In this document: one piece after another, positions 42,601 through 54,959 of the stretch
How positions within the stretch are numbered: the stretch's first letter is position 1
Layout of the letters: every line of letters starts with the position of its first letter
DNA from: Phellopilus nigrolimitatus
Taxonomy: Eukaryota > Basidiomycota > Agaricomycetes > Hymenochaetales > Hymenochaetaceae
Reading direction: 5' to 3'
Length of the DNA stretch: 64,000 nucleotides
Assembly (NCBI GenBank): GCA_021029095.1
Contig: JAJOHG010000059.1
Coordinates: forward strand, 1-64,000
The notes under the pieces: model-generated
What the model saw: only the letters and a program-made list of their open reading frames with translations
Database searches by the model: none
Told to the model about the DNA's origin: nothing
Position numbers and translations under genes: made by a program

Positions 42601-44162
42601 AGGGCCATGCACATCAGAGTGGACCAGCTGCAACAGACCAGTAGAACGATGAGATGCAAGTCTTGAGACATTTGACCGGTGCTGCTTGCCTGCAATGCAA
42701 GGCTCGCAGATTGGGTCAGGCGACTCCATAGACTTCACAATAATCCCCTTAACCATGTCATGATCAATCAGTCTCTTGACATCCCCATGATTCAAGTGCG
42801 CAAAACGACGATGCCAGAGCGTTAAGTCGAGTGGACAGGTGCTAACCATGCCAGAGAATTGGGTCATGGGCACAACTTGCCCATTGAGGAACGCGGCATA
42901 GTTGGTGTTGATTGCAGCAGTGAAGAGGAGAGTGCCGTTGCGACGAAATAGAATTTGATCAGACTTGATGGTGACAATGTAGGATTTGACACGAGTTAAA
43001 TACAGGACTGAGAGGAGATTGTTTCTGAGATCTGGTACATGAAGAACACGCTCAAACTCTAGCAGACGACCCTTCTTTCCATTGACCACTGGTTGAAAGC
43101 GGACAGTCCCCATTCCAACTGAGTAAATAACATCGTTGTTGGCGAGGCGGATGGGTGTGCGATTAGGGGTATATTGGTTGAACCAATGACGATGAGGTGT
43201 CATGTGGCAAGTGGCGCCTGTATCAACAATCCAGTCAGATCCTGCATCAGAGAGGAGGGGCGAGTTGGGATTGGTGAAGTCATGGGTACTTGCATTGCCA
43301 GCAAACTCAGCAGACTGAGTCGACTCTGTGTCCTCCTGCGCCGCATTTGCCTTTGCCTTGCCCTTCCTCTTCTTCTTGTCCTTCAACTCCTTAATCGCAT
43401 CGTTACGCTTGTGCCAAGTTGCTTCAAGGTGGTTCTTCATGCCGCAAAAATCGCAGACAAGAGGCTGAGACGAGGAGGAGGACGATGAAGTCGATTTGGA
43501 GGGTGGAGCAGAGGCCTTGAGAGCGAGTGCAGAGTCTGCAGCACGAGGGCCACTGGCTTTCTGCTCCTGCAAGAACGCTTTCTTGACCGTCTCGAGGGTG
43601 AAGGTAGGCATGAGAAGGAGGGCAGATCGAAAGGCTTTGTACTCGTCTGGGAGGGCGCGGATAAGACACATGGACGCAAGCTCATCCTCAAACTTCTCAA
43701 GGGTGAGCTTAGAGCTGCGCGCATTCCTGAGCTTGTGCAACGACTCCTCAACGCGAGCAGTGAGAGCAGTAAGCGACTCGTCCTCAGCTTTCGTCCTCAG
43801 CTTTGGCAATGCTGAAGAACTCGTCATAGGCAATAAAACGAGACGCCGCATTGTCCTGCTGGTTGAGCTCCTTCAGCTTCTTCAACATCTCCACTGGGTT
43901 ACCCAAATCGTCCTGAACCAGGATCTGCATGCCATGCTCGAGTTTTCCGTAGATAAAGCCAGCTGCTTGCTCCGATTTCTCCTCCCATGCCTCCTGCTCC
44001 CTCTGCCTTTGATGGTTTCGTCGCAATGCCAGAAGCGATGCGCCAGAGAGTTTTGGCCTGGAGGGCAGCTCGCATTTCGAGTCTCCATGTCGCATAGTTG
44101 CTATCGTTGAGCTTAGCGAAGGAAAATGTCGATTGCGAGTCGGAGGTGGTAGATGCGGACAT
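39647..44162 (-). pseudogene. Copia gag-pol, minus copy, three frameshifts
   Basis: The polyprotein starts MSASTTSDSQSTFSFAKLND at 44162 and ends MRGMLGLL at 39647. Compared with the open copy at 51136, one base is inserted near 44000 (Gag breaks after KPSKAE), a 13-bp tandem duplication occurs near 43790 (GCTGAGGACGA repeated), and one A is lost near 41875, just before the proline-rich linker. All domains are otherwise present: Gag, protease DTGA, integrase, reverse transcriptase YVDD and RNase H. It cannot make a full polyprotein. Confidence 0.9.
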
Positions 44163-45162
44163 GACGATGGGAGCGGTGGTAGACGAGGGTGGTGCGAGTG
44201 TGAGTGCGAAGTTGGGGATCAAACGGACAAGCGGTTGGGGCGTGATGGCCGAAAACGTGTACAAGCCGAATTACGCGATTTGCAGATATCAGGTCAATAC
44301 AAGCCAAACAGATTCCAAACACCCAAAATGATCAATGTATACACAGAATCGTCGCAAGACAGTGCTGGTCTGTCAGTCTGTTAAGACTCCGCAGGCACCG
44401 CTGGATGAGAGAGGCTCTAGGCTTAAGTAAACACTCAAAAGAGCGTCACAAAGGGCAAACTAAGGCCCTGCAGTCGAGCTTCACAACCAATAGACTATCT
44501 GATCCAACAACAACCAAATCAAATGGAATGGGTCTGAACTGTCAAGTACCAGAGCTGGCAAACCGCGCAAAACGCGACACAGAGGGGGAACGGGTGGAGC
44601 GATTGAGACGCAAGTCAACACACACCGAAACGACGTGAGCACGAGCACGTGTGTACAATCGCAGAGCGATCGAGCAAGAACTGAGTCCGCTATGCAGAAA
44701 CGATGCAGGGAGCAGACAAACAGTGAGACAGAGACAGCAAAAGTCGAAATCGATGCAGCACCCTCAATTCGAAGTCGAATCGGCCACAAATTGGTACGAC
44801 GAGTGGGACCAGAGTAACGAGACGACATGCGAAGTTTCAACACGATCCGTCAAGCCGATTTCGAGCGATGAGACGAAAGGCAGAGAGTGCAGATGAGAGG
44901 ATGATAAGGATGGATGTGGATGCAGAGGGGTGTAGAGTGCCAGCAAGTGCGAATGGCGGCACGAAAATCGACACAAAGGCGACGGACACACCACAGAACC
45001 TAACCCTGCGATTACAGCCCAATCCGAACAGCCAGAACTTTGCAGTTGCCAGAAACTCTTCCAGAGAAGCCAGATCAACTCCGATTTGAACGAAAATCAA
45101 GGAGGATGTTGTCGACGATGTACTGAACGTTGTTGTGAAGTTACAGCGCAAGGCTCATAACC
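44163..45162 (-). other. Copia 5' leader and primer-binding site (minus copy)
   Basis: About 1 kb of non-coding leader. The primer-binding site GGTTATGAGCC lies at the LTR edge (45152-45162 as its reverse complement). Confidence 0.8.
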
Positions 45163-45440
45163 TGTGAGGCGGAGTGGTCTCACAACAAACACAGACAATG
45201 ACCTGAGTCCAATGGATGAGTGCAAAAGATAATATATTATGGAAACTAAACATGCCTGAGTCCAATGGATGAGTGCAAAAGATAGAGAGCACCATCCATG
45301 GACTCTGCCGCTTCAAGGGAAGCATTACATAATACATCAACATGTCAGGTGACGCAGAACAACAAGTCAGGAGTTCAAGTCACCCGGTACGCAAAATAAT
45401 AAAAGGAATAAAAGTGTCCAAGATCATACTATATCCAATA
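45163..45440 (-). repeat. Copia 5' LTR (minus-strand copy)
   Basis: 278 bp with the same termini as the other LTRs. It directly abuts the truncated plus-strand copia fragment at 45441. Confidence 0.9.
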
Positions 45441-46572
45441 ATCCCAACTCGCCCCTCCTCTCTGATGCAGGATCTGACTGGATTGTTGATACAGGCGCCA
45501 CTTGCCACATGACACCTCATCGTCATTGGTTTAATCAATATACCCCTAATCGCACACCCATCCGCCTCGCCAACAACGACGTTATTTACTCAGTTGGAAT
45601 GGGGACTGTCCGCTTTCAACCAGTGGTCAATGGAAAGAAGGGTCGTCTGCTAGAGTTTGAGCGTGTTCTTCATGTACCAGATCTCAGAAACAATCTCCTC
45701 TCAGTCCTGTATTTAACTCGTGTCAAATCCTACATTGTCACCATCAAGTCTGATCAAATTCTATTTCGTCGCAACGGCACTCTCCTCTTCACTGCTGCAA
45801 TCAACACCAACTATGCCGCGTTCCTCAATGGGCAAGTTGTGCCCATGACCCAATTCTCTGGCATGGTTAGCACCTGTCCACTCGACTTAACGCTCTGGCA
45901 TCGTCGTTTTGCGCACTTGAATCATGGGGATGTCAAGAGACTGATTGATCATGACATGGTTAAGGGGATTATTGTGAAGTCTATGGAGTCGCCTGACCCA
46001 ATCTGCGAGCCTTGCATTGCAGGCAAGCAGCACCGGTCAAATGTCTCAAGACTTGCATCTCATCGTTCTACTGGTCTGTTGCAGCTGGTCCACTCTGATG
46101 TGCATGGCCCTCTGCCAGTTCAAACTCGGCATGGTTATCGTTACTGGATCACATTCATTGATGATTTCAGTCGGCGTTGGGGAGTCATACCCCTTAAAAA
46201 GAAAAGTGATGCGTTTGACGCTTTCAAGCGCTACAAAGCACATGCAGAGAACCAGCTCAACCTGAAGATCAAAGCGACGCGCGATGACAAGGGAGGAGAG
46301 TACATGCCCAAGGCATGGGAGCAATTCTGCATTTCTGAAGGGATTCACCGGCAACACACTGTTCGTGACGAACCCCACCAGAATGGAGTAGCTGAGCGAG
46401 CTAATCGCACTTTGGCTGAGGGCATTACCACTATGCTGAACGAAGCACACCTACCTGCCAGTTTCTGGTGGGACGCGGTCAATGCTTTTGTTCATGTGCA
46501 CAATCGCTCTCCTACTTCTGCTGTACAGGGCAAGACGCCCTATGAGCTGTGGCACAATTCCAAGCCGGATGT
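45441..46572 (+). pseudogene. Copia gag-pol fragment: protease and integrase part
   Basis: It starts within NPNSPLLSDAGSDWIVDTGA and runs through protease, the GAG-pre-integrase zinc motif and the integrase core up to WHNSKPDV, where an LTR is inserted at 46573. The frame is open but has no start or end of its own. A few silent differences (for example TTTAATCAA against TTCAACCAA) separate it from the two tandem copies that follow. Confidence 0.85.
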
Positions 46573-46850
46573 TATTGGATATAGTATGATCTTGGACACT
46601 TTATTTCCTTTTATTATTTTGCGTACCAGGTGACTTGAACTCCTGACTTGTTGTTCTGCGTCACCTGACATGTTGATGTATTATGTAATGCTTCCCTTGA
46701 AGCGGCAGAGTCCATGGATGGTGCTCTCTATCTTTTGCACTCATCCATTGGACTCAGGCATGTTTAGTTTCCCTAATACATCATCTTTTGCACTCATCCA
46801 TTGGACTCAGGTCACTGTCTGTGTTTGTTGTGAGACCACTCCGCCTCACA
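46573..46850 (+). repeat. Copia LTR, first tandem unit
   Basis: 278 bp, apparently identical to 49859-50136 by eye. It is inserted after CCGGATGT of the integrase region of another copia copy. Confidence 0.9.
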
Positions 46851-47849
46851 GGTTATGAGCCTTGCGCTGTAACTTCACAACAACGTTCAGTACACCGTCG
46901 ACAACATCCTCCTTGATTTTCATTCAAATCGGAGTTGATCTGGTCCCTCTGGAAGAGTTTCTGTCAACTGCAAAGTTCTGGCTGTTCGGATTGGGCTGTA
47001 ATCGCAGGGTTGGGTTCTGTGGTGTGTCCGTCGCCTTTGTGTCGATTTTCGTGCCGCCATTCGCACTTGCTGGCACTCTACACCCCTCTGCATCCACATC
47101 CATCCTTATCATCCTCTCATCTGCACTCTGTTTTTTCGTCTCATCGCTCGAAATCGGCTTGACGGATCGTGCTGAAACTTCGCACGTCGTCTCGTCACTC
47201 TGGTCCCACTCGTCGTACCAACTTGTGGCCGATTCGACTTCGATTTGAGGGTGCTGCATCGATTTCGACTTTTGCAGTCTCTGTCTCACTGTTTGTCTGC
47301 TCCCTGCATTGTCTTTGCATAGCGGACTCAGTTCTTGCCCGATCGCTCTGCGATTTTACACACGTGCTCGTGCTCACGTCGTCTCGGTGTGTGTTGATTT
47401 GCGTCTCAATCGCTCCACCCGTTCCCCCTCTGTGTCGCGTTCTGCGCGGTTTGCCAGCTCTGGTACTTGGCAGTTCAGACCCATTCCATTTGATTTGGTT
47501 GTTGTTGGATCAGATAGTCTATTGGTTGTGAAGCTCGACTGCAGGGCCTTAGTTTGCCCTTTGTGACGCTCTTTTGAGTGTTTACTTAAGCCTAGAGCCT
47601 CTCTCATCCAGCGGTGCCTGCGGAGTCTTAACAGACTGACAGACCAGCACTGTCTTGCGACGATTCTGTGTATACATTGATCATTTTGGGTGTTTGGAAT
47701 CTGTTTGGCTGGTATTGACCTGATATCTGCAAATCGCGTAATTCGGCTTGTACACGTTTTCGGCCATCACGCCCCACCCGCTTGTCCGTTTGATCCCCAA
47801 CTTCGCGCTCTCACTCGCACCACCATCGTCTACCATCGCTTTCATCGCC

Positions 47850-49858
47850 ATGTCCGCATCTACCACCTCCGACTCGCAATCAACATTTTCCTTCGCTAAG
47901 CTCAATGACAGCAACTATGCGACATGGAAACTCGAAATGCGAGCTGCTCTCCAAGCCAAGACTCTCTGGCGCATCGCTTCTGGCATTGCGACGAAACCAT
48001 CAAAGGCAGAGGAGCAGGAGGCATGGGAGGAGAAATCGGAGCAAGCAGCTGGCTTTATCTACGGAAAACTCGAGCATGGCATGCAGATCCTGGTTCAGGA
48101 CGATTTGGGTAACCCAGTGGAGATGTTGAAGAAGCTGAAGGAGCTCAACCAGCAGGACAATGCGGCGTCGCGTTTTATTGCCTATGACGAGTTCTTCAGC
48201 ATTGCCAAAGCTGAGGACGAGTCGCTTACTGCACTCACTGCTCGCGTTGAGGAGTCGTTGCACAAGCTCAGGAATGCGCGCAGCTCCAAGCTCACCCTTG
48301 TCCAGTTCGAGGATGAGCTTGCGTCCATGTGTCTTATTCGCGCCCTCCCAGATGAGTACAAAGCTTTTCGATCTGCCCTCCTTCTCATGCCTACCTTCAC
48401 CCTCGAGACGGTCAAGAAAGCGTTCTTGCAGGAGCAGAAAGCCAGTGGCCCTCGTGCTGCAGACTCTGCACTCGCTCTCAAGGCCTCTGCTCCACCCTCC
48501 AAATCGACTTCATCGTCCTCCTCCTCGTCTCAGCCTCTTGTCTGCGATTTTTGCGGCATGAAGAACCACCTTGAAGCAACTTGGCACAAGCGTAACGATG
48601 CGATTAAGGAGTTGAAGGACAAGAAGAAGAGGAAGGGCAAGGCAAAGGCAAATGCGGCGCAGGAGGACACAGAGTCGACTCAGTCTGCTGAGTTTGCTGG
48701 CAATGCAAGTACCCATGACTTCACCAATCCCAACTCGCCCCTCCTCTCTGATGCAGGATCTGACTGGATTGTTGATACAGGCGCCACTTGCCACATGACA
48801 CCTCATCGTCATTGGTTCAACCAATATACCCCTAATCGCACACCCATCCGCCTCGCCAACAACGATGTTATTTACTCAGTTGGAATGGGGACTGTCCGCT
48901 TTCAACCAGTGGTCAATGGAAAGAAGGGTCGTCTGCTAGAGTTTGAGCGTGTTCTTCATGTACCAGATCTCAGAAACAATCTCCTCTCAGTCCTGTATTT
49001 AACTCGTGTCAAATCCTACATTGTCACCATCAAGTCTGATCAAATTCTATTTCGTCGCAACGGCACTCTCCTCTTCACTGCTGCAATCAACACCAACTAT
49101 GCCGCGTTCCTCAATGGGCAAGTTGTGCCCATGACCCAATTCTCTGGCATGGTTAGCACCTGTCCACTCGACTTAACGCTCTGGCATCGTCGTTTTGCGC
49201 ACTTGAATCATGGGGATGTCAAGAGACTGATTGATCATGACATGGTTAAGGGGATTATTGTGAAGTCTATGGAGTCGCCTGACCCAATCTGCGAGCCTTG
49301 CATTGCAGGCAAGCAGCACCGGTCAAATGTCTCAAGACTTGCATCTCATCGTTCTACTGGTCTGTTGCAGCTGGTCCACTCTGATGTGCATGGCCCTCTG
49401 CCAGTTCAAACTCGGCATGGTTATCGTTACTGGATCACATTCATTGATGATTTCAGTCGGCGTTGGGGAGTCATACCCCTTAAAAAGAAAAGTGATGCGT
49501 TTGACGCTTTCAAGCGCTACAAAGCACATGCAGAGAACCAGCTCAACCTGAAGATCAAAGCGACGCGCGATGACAAGGGAGGAGAGTACATGCCCAAGGC
49601 ATGGGAGCAATTCTGCATTTCTGAAGGGATTCACCGGCAACACACTGTTCGTGACGAACCCCACCAGAATGGAGTAGCTGAGCGAGCTAATCGCACTTTG
49701 GCTGAGGGCATTACCACTATGCTGAACGAAGCACACCTACCTGCCAGTTTCTGGTGGGACGCGGTCAATGCTTTTGTTCATGTGCACAATCGCTCTCCTA
49801 CTTCTGCTGTACAGGGCAAGACGCCCTATGAGCTGTGGCACAATTCCAAGCCGGATGT
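47850..49858 (+). pseudogene. Copia gag-pol, truncated at the integrase by an LTR
   Basis: The frame opens MSASTTSDSQSTFSFAKLND and is open through Gag, the knuckle, protease (WIVDTGATCHMT) and integrase (VHSDVHGPL, DDKGGEY, EPHQNGVAERANRTL) up to SKPDV. It then runs into the next LTR and stops about 20 codons later. Reverse transcriptase and RNase H are missing. Confidence 0.9.
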
Positions 49859-50136
49859 TATTGGATATAGTATGATCTTGGACACTTTATTTCCTTTTAT
49901 TATTTTGCGTACCAGGTGACTTGAACTCCTGACTTGTTGTTCTGCGTCACCTGACATGTTGATGTATTATGTAATGCTTCCCTTGAAGCGGCAGAGTCCA
50001 TGGATGGTGCTCTCTATCTTTTGCACTCATCCATTGGACTCAGGCATGTTTAGTTTCCCTAATACATCATCTTTTGCACTCATCCATTGGACTCAGGTCA
50101 CTGTCTGTGTTTGTTGTGAGACCACTCCGCCTCACA
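49859..50136 (+). repeat. Copia 5' LTR of the open copy
   Basis: 278 bp from TATTGGATATAG to CCGCCTCACA, followed at once by the primer-binding site. It contains two copies of a 27-bp block separated by 26 bp. Confidence 0.9.
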
Positions 50137-50160
50137 GGTTATGAGCCTTGCGCTGTAACT
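50137..50160 (+). promoter_or_regulatory. Copia primer-binding site, tRNA-Met anticodon-arm type
   Basis: GGTTATGAGCCTTGCGC starts at the LTR edge. Its complement contains GCAAGGCTCATAACC, which reads like the anticodon arm and loop (CTCATAA with CAT) of a methionine tRNA rather than a tRNA 3' CCA end. Priming from a half-tRNA is known for Drosophila copia and relatives. Confidence 0.6.
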
Positions 50161-51135
50161 TCACAACAACGTTCAGTACACCGTCGACAACATCCTCCTT
50201 GATTTTCATTCAAATCGGAGTTGATCTGGTCCCTCTGGAAGAGTTTCTGTCAACTGCAAAGTTCTGGCTGTTCGGATTGGGCTGTAATCGCAGGGTTGGG
50301 TTCTGTGGTGTGTCCGTCGCCTTTGTGTCGATTTTCGTGCCGCCATTCGCACTTGCTGGCACTCTACACCCCTCTGCATCCACATCCATCCTTATCATCC
50401 TCTCATCTGCACTCTGTTTTTTCGTCTCATCGCTCGAAATCGGCTTGACGGATCGTGCTGAAACTTCGCACGTCGTCTCGTCACTCTGGTCCCACTCGTC
50501 GTACCAACTTGTGGCCGATTCGACTTCGATTTGAGGGTGCTGCATCGATTTCGACTTTTGCAGTCTCTGTCTCACTGTTTGTCTGCTCCCTGCATTGTCT
50601 TTGCATAGCGGACTCAGTTCTTGCCCGATCGCTCTGCGATTTTACACACGTGCTCGTGCTCACGTCGTCTCGGTGTGTGTTGATTTGCGTCTCAATCGCT
50701 CCACCCGTTCCCCCTCTGTGTCGCGTTCTGCGCGGTTTGCCAGCTCTGGTACTTGGCAGTTCAGACCCATTCCATTTGATTTGGTTGTTGTTGGATCAGA
50801 TAGTCTATTGGTTGTGAAGCTCGACTGCAGGGCCTTAGTTTGCCCTTTGTGACGCTCTTTTGAGTGTTTACTTAAGCCTAGAGCCTCTCTCATCCAGCGG
50901 TGCCTGCGGAGTCTTAACAGACTGACAGACCAGCACTGTCTTGCGACGATTCTGTGTATACATTGATCATTTTGGGTGTTTGGAATCTGTTTGGCTGGTA
51001 TTGACCTGATATCTGCAAATCGCGTAATTCGGCTTGTACACGTTTTCGGCCATCACGCCCCACCCGCTTGTCCGTTTGATCCCCAACTTCGCGCTCTCAC
51101 TCGCACCACCATCGTCTACCATCGCTTTCATCGCC

Positions 51136-54100
51136 ATGTCCGCATCTACCACCTCCGACTCGCAATCAACATTTTCCTTCGCTAAGCTCAATGACAGCAA
51201 CTATGCGACATGGAAACTCGAAATGCGAGCTGCTCTCCAAGCCAAGACTCTCTGGCGCATCGCTTCTGGCATTGCGACGAAACCATCAAAGGCAGAGGAG
51301 CAGGAGGCATGGGAGGAGAAATCGGAGCAAGCAGCTGGCTTTATCTACGGAAAACTCGAGCATGGCATGCAGATCCTGGTTCAGGACGATTTGGGTAACC
51401 CAGTGGAGATGTTGAAGAAGCTGAAGGAGCTCAACCAGCAGGACAATGCGGCGTCGCGTTTTATTGCCTATGACGAGTTCTTCAGCATTGCCAAAGCTGA
51501 GGACGAGTCGCTTACTGCACTCACTGCTCGCGTTGAGGAGTCGTTGCACAAGCTCAGGAATGCGCGCAGCTCCAAGCTCACCCTTGTCCAGTTCGAGGAT
51601 GAGCTTGCGTCCATGTGTCTTATTCGCGCCCTCCCAGATGAGTACAAAGCTTTTCGATCTGCCCTCCTTCTCATGCCTACCTTCACCCTCGAGACGGTCA
51701 AGAAAGCGTTCTTGCAGGAGCAGAAAGCCAGTGGCCCTCGTGCTGCAGACTCTGCACTCGCTCTCAAGGCCTCTGCTCCACCCTCCAAATCGACTTCATC
51801 GTCCTCCTCCTCGTCTCAGCCTCTTGTCTGCGATTTTTGCGGCATGAAGAACCACCTTGAAGCAACTTGGCACAAGCGTAACGATGCGATTAAGGAGTTG
51901 AAGGACAAGAAGAAGAGGAAGGGCAAGGCAAAGGCAAATGCGGCGCAGGAGGACACAGAGTCGACTCAGTCTGCTGAGTTTGCTGGCAATGCAAGTACCC
52001 ATGACTTCACCAATCCCAACTCGCCCCTCCTCTCTGATGCAGGATCTGACTGGATTGTTGATACAGGCGCCACTTGCCACATGACACCTCATCGTCATTG
52101 GTTCAACCAATATACCCCTAATCGCACACCCATCCGCCTCGCCAACAACGATGTTATTTACTCAGTTGGAATGGGGACTGTCCGCTTTCAACCAGTGGTC
52201 AATGGAAAGAAGGGTCGTCTGCTAGAGTTTGAGCGTGTTCTTCATGTACCAGATCTCAGAAACAATCTCCTCTCAGTCCTGTATTTAACTCGTGTCAAAT
52301 CCTACATTGTCACCATCAAGTCTGATCAAATTCTATTTCGTCGCAACGGCACTCTCCTCTTCACTGCTGCAATCAACACCAACTATGCCGCGTTCCTCAA
52401 TGGGCAAGTTGTGCCCATGACCCAATTCTCTGGCATGGTTAGCACCTGTCCACTCGACTTAACGCTCTGGCATCGTCGTTTTGCGCACTTGAATCATGGG
52501 GATGTCAAGAGACTGATTGATCATGACATGGTTAAGGGGATTATTGTGAAGTCTATGGAGTCGCCTGACCCAATCTGCGAGCCTTGCATTGCAGGCAAGC
52601 AGCACCGGTCAAATGTCTCAAGACTTGCATCTCATCGTTCTACTGGTCTGTTGCAGCTGGTCCACTCTGATGTGCATGGCCCTCTGCCAGTTCAAACTCG
52701 GCATGGTTATCGTTACTGGATCACATTCATTGATGATTTCAGTCGGCGTTGGGGAGTCATACCCCTTAAAAAGAAAAGTGATGCGTTTGACGCTTTCAAG
52801 CGCTACAAAGCACATGCAGAGAACCAGCTCAACCTGAAGATCAAAGCGACGCGCGATGACAAGGGAGGAGAGTACATGCCCAAGGCATGGGAGCAATTCT
52901 GCATTTCTGAAGGGATTCACCGGCAACACACTGTTCGTGACGAACCCCACCAGAATGGAGTAGCTGAGCGAGCTAATCGCACTTTGGCTGAGGGCATTAC
53001 CACTATGCTGAACGAAGCACACCTACCTGCCAGTTTCTGGTGGGATGCGGTCAATGCTTTTGTTCATGTGCACAATCGCTCTCCTACTTCTGCTGTCCAG
53101 GGCAAAACGCCCTATGAGCTATGGCACAATTCCAAACCGGATGTGTCGCATTTTCGAGTATTTGGCTGCACCTCCTATGTGCATGTCAAGAAAGATATGC
53201 GCAAACAGCTCCAGTCACACACGCAGAAATGCTCTTTTATTGGTTACCCTGAGAACTACAAAGGCTGGATATTCTGGAACTCCATAACGCGCAAAGAGGT
53301 CATTAGTGACTCTGCTCAGTTTGATGAGCGTGTGTTCCCTGGAAATACCAGGTCTCCTGTCGATTTAAGGGTTCCAACTCCTCCAGAGGCTACAGCTGTG
53401 CCGGAACAAGGGGGAGATGGCGATGTGGATGATGTTCCGCCACTTCCTTTGCCTACTAATCCACCAGCTCCTCCTCCTCCTCGTCCTGACACTCCTCCTC
53501 CTCGTCCTCCACCAGCTCCAGTCACTCCTCCTTTTCACCCTGCACCACCTCCGGTGACTCCAACTCGGCCTGCTGTAAAGCGCAAGCGAGCACCATCTGA
53601 TGTCCCTCCTGACCCTCCTGTGTCTTCTCCTTCTGCTCACCCTCCACCTGCGAAACGACCCAAGGAACCACCTGCTCCTACTCCTGCACCTGAAGCGCCT
53701 TCCTGGCCTTCAACGTCTTGGCGCCCTCAGCCGCGTCCTTTGCATGGGTACAGAGATGCAGTGATTAATCCACTTGCAGATTATCCAGGTCGTCACATTC
53801 CTAGGGCTCCAGCTGCACCAGCACCAGCAGCAGCACCTACACCTGAGCCTGTGATTGAGCGCAGTGACGAGTTAGACATCATGTCTGAGGATGAGATGCA
53901 GGCTGAGGCGCTTATGTTTGCTGGGCTTATGGACTTTGGGGCAAATGCGGCACTTGAGGACTGCTACATCAGTTTTGAGGATGCACACAATCATGTGTTG
54001 AAGTCTACAAACTGCTTTGAGCATGTCTTCTCTGCAGAGGTGCGCACCCAGTATGGTCCTGAGCCAGTACACTGGAGAGACATCAAGGGACGTCCTGACG

Positions 54101-54308
54101 CTTCCCTCTGGGAACAGGCTGCAATGGACGAGTTTATCAGTCTTGTTGAGAATGGCACCTTCACCCCAGTCAGACTTCCTTCTGGTCGCAAGACCATTGG
54201 CTGTCGGTGGGTGTTCAAACTCAAGCGCAAGGCAGACGGCTCAGTGGACAGGCACAAGGCGCGATTGGTGGCAAAGGGTTACTCACAGCGCCCTGGCTTA
54301 GAGTTTGC
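51136..54308 (+). CDS. Copia gag-pol, 5' part (Gag, protease, integrase, RT start)
   Basis: The start chosen is the ATG of MSASTTSDSQSTF; an in-frame upstream ATG at 51034 lies in leader sequence shared by all copies. Domains in order: Gag (residues 1-230), a degenerate zinc knuckle CDFCGMKNHLEATW where the last Cys is Trp, protease DTGA near 310, the integrase HHCC motif (HRRFAHLNH...CEPCIAGKQH), DDE core (HSDVHGPL, RDDKGGEY, E in QNGVAERANRTL), a long Pro-rich linker, and the start of RT (WVFKLKRKADGSVDRHKARL). The frame is cut after LEFA by the DNA transposon and ends at a TAG inside its inverted repeat. Confidence 0.95.
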
Positions 54309-54930
54309 CACCTGTGACCCTACCCCCAGCCTATCTAACTAGAGACGTGTGTCACATGGACACACGCCTCTAGTTAGGTGCTTTTGCACCTATCTCACCA
54401 TACTGCAAATAATACTCCCATTAATTGCTCGGGGACTAAGGTATTGCTGACATTGTCTCAGGGGCCCGGCGGAGACCGGCTACTCGTCATCGCCGATGGC
54501 CGCGTCACCACGCGCGGATCGCCGGCGCTGCCCGCGCCGGTGATCCACGCGGCTTCTCGTTGCCATCAACACGCGCCGCCGGCTCCCACCGCCGCGCGCG
54601 ACACCGAGATAGTCGTGCTCGTCGTGCGGCACGACGAGCACGACTATCTCATTCAATTCTCCGCCGTTTCCCTTCGTTCTTTTTATACTATACGTGTATT
54701 TTAGAGTAGTTTTAATCTATGCTGGAAAAATACGGGCTGCTTAAATACGGACTACATCGCAACATCATCGCCCACTCACTACGCGCCGTCGCCCGCTGTT
54801 GCATTCGTTATCTACAGCATCGTGCTTTTTTTGTTTCTTGCTGTTCATGTATATATTGCAATCCATTATAATTACAAGAAAAAATAAATTACATTGTAAA
54901 ACGAATGGGGGGAAGGCAAAAGAAAGGGAA
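54309..54930 (+). repeat. Left 620-bp inverted arm with internal hairpins
   Basis: The arm contains three nested hairpins: one around ACTAGAGACGTGTGTC...GACACACGCCTCTAGT, one around CGCGGATC.CCGGCG, and a 45-nt hairpin at 54606-54650 with perfect 22-bp arms and one central base. Confidence 0.85.
54606..54650. repeat. Perfect 22+1+22 hairpin in the left arm
   Basis: GAGATAGTCGTGCTCGTCGT plus GC is followed by one base and its exact inverse. The matching hairpin in the right arm is at 58406-58450. Confidence 0.9.
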
Positions 54931-54959
54931 AGCAGTCCGTGCGCAGGACGAGAGACACC

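Larger units (their letters stand above)
39341..45440 (-). mobile_element. Copia retrotransposon, minus strand, both LTRs
   Basis: A 6,100-bp copy with 278-bp LTRs at 39341-39618 (3') and 45163-45440 (5'). I count about two differences between them, a TATGTA/TACATA swap, so it is young or recently converted. The flanks are CTTTG on the left and ATCCC on the right, so no target duplication is visible. The right flank is the interior of another copia copy, the left flank the gene mosaic. Confidence 0.85.
46573..49858 (+). repeat. Tandem unit 1 of a 3,286-bp copia duplication
   Basis: LTR, leader and gag-pol up to SKPDV, followed directly by the same order at 49859. The two units look identical by eye until about 53045, where scattered silent differences begin. 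Confidence 0.9.

Noticed and set aside
42262..42666. A 134-codon plus-strand frame, repeated antisense at 46046-46450, 49332-49736 and 52618-53022
   Set aside because: It is the antisense shadow of the copia integrase and is conserved only because the integrase is.
54379..54704. A 108-codon frame in the left arm, mirrored at 58352-58678
   Set aside because: It is present in both arms only because they are inverted copies, and the hairpins shape its composition.
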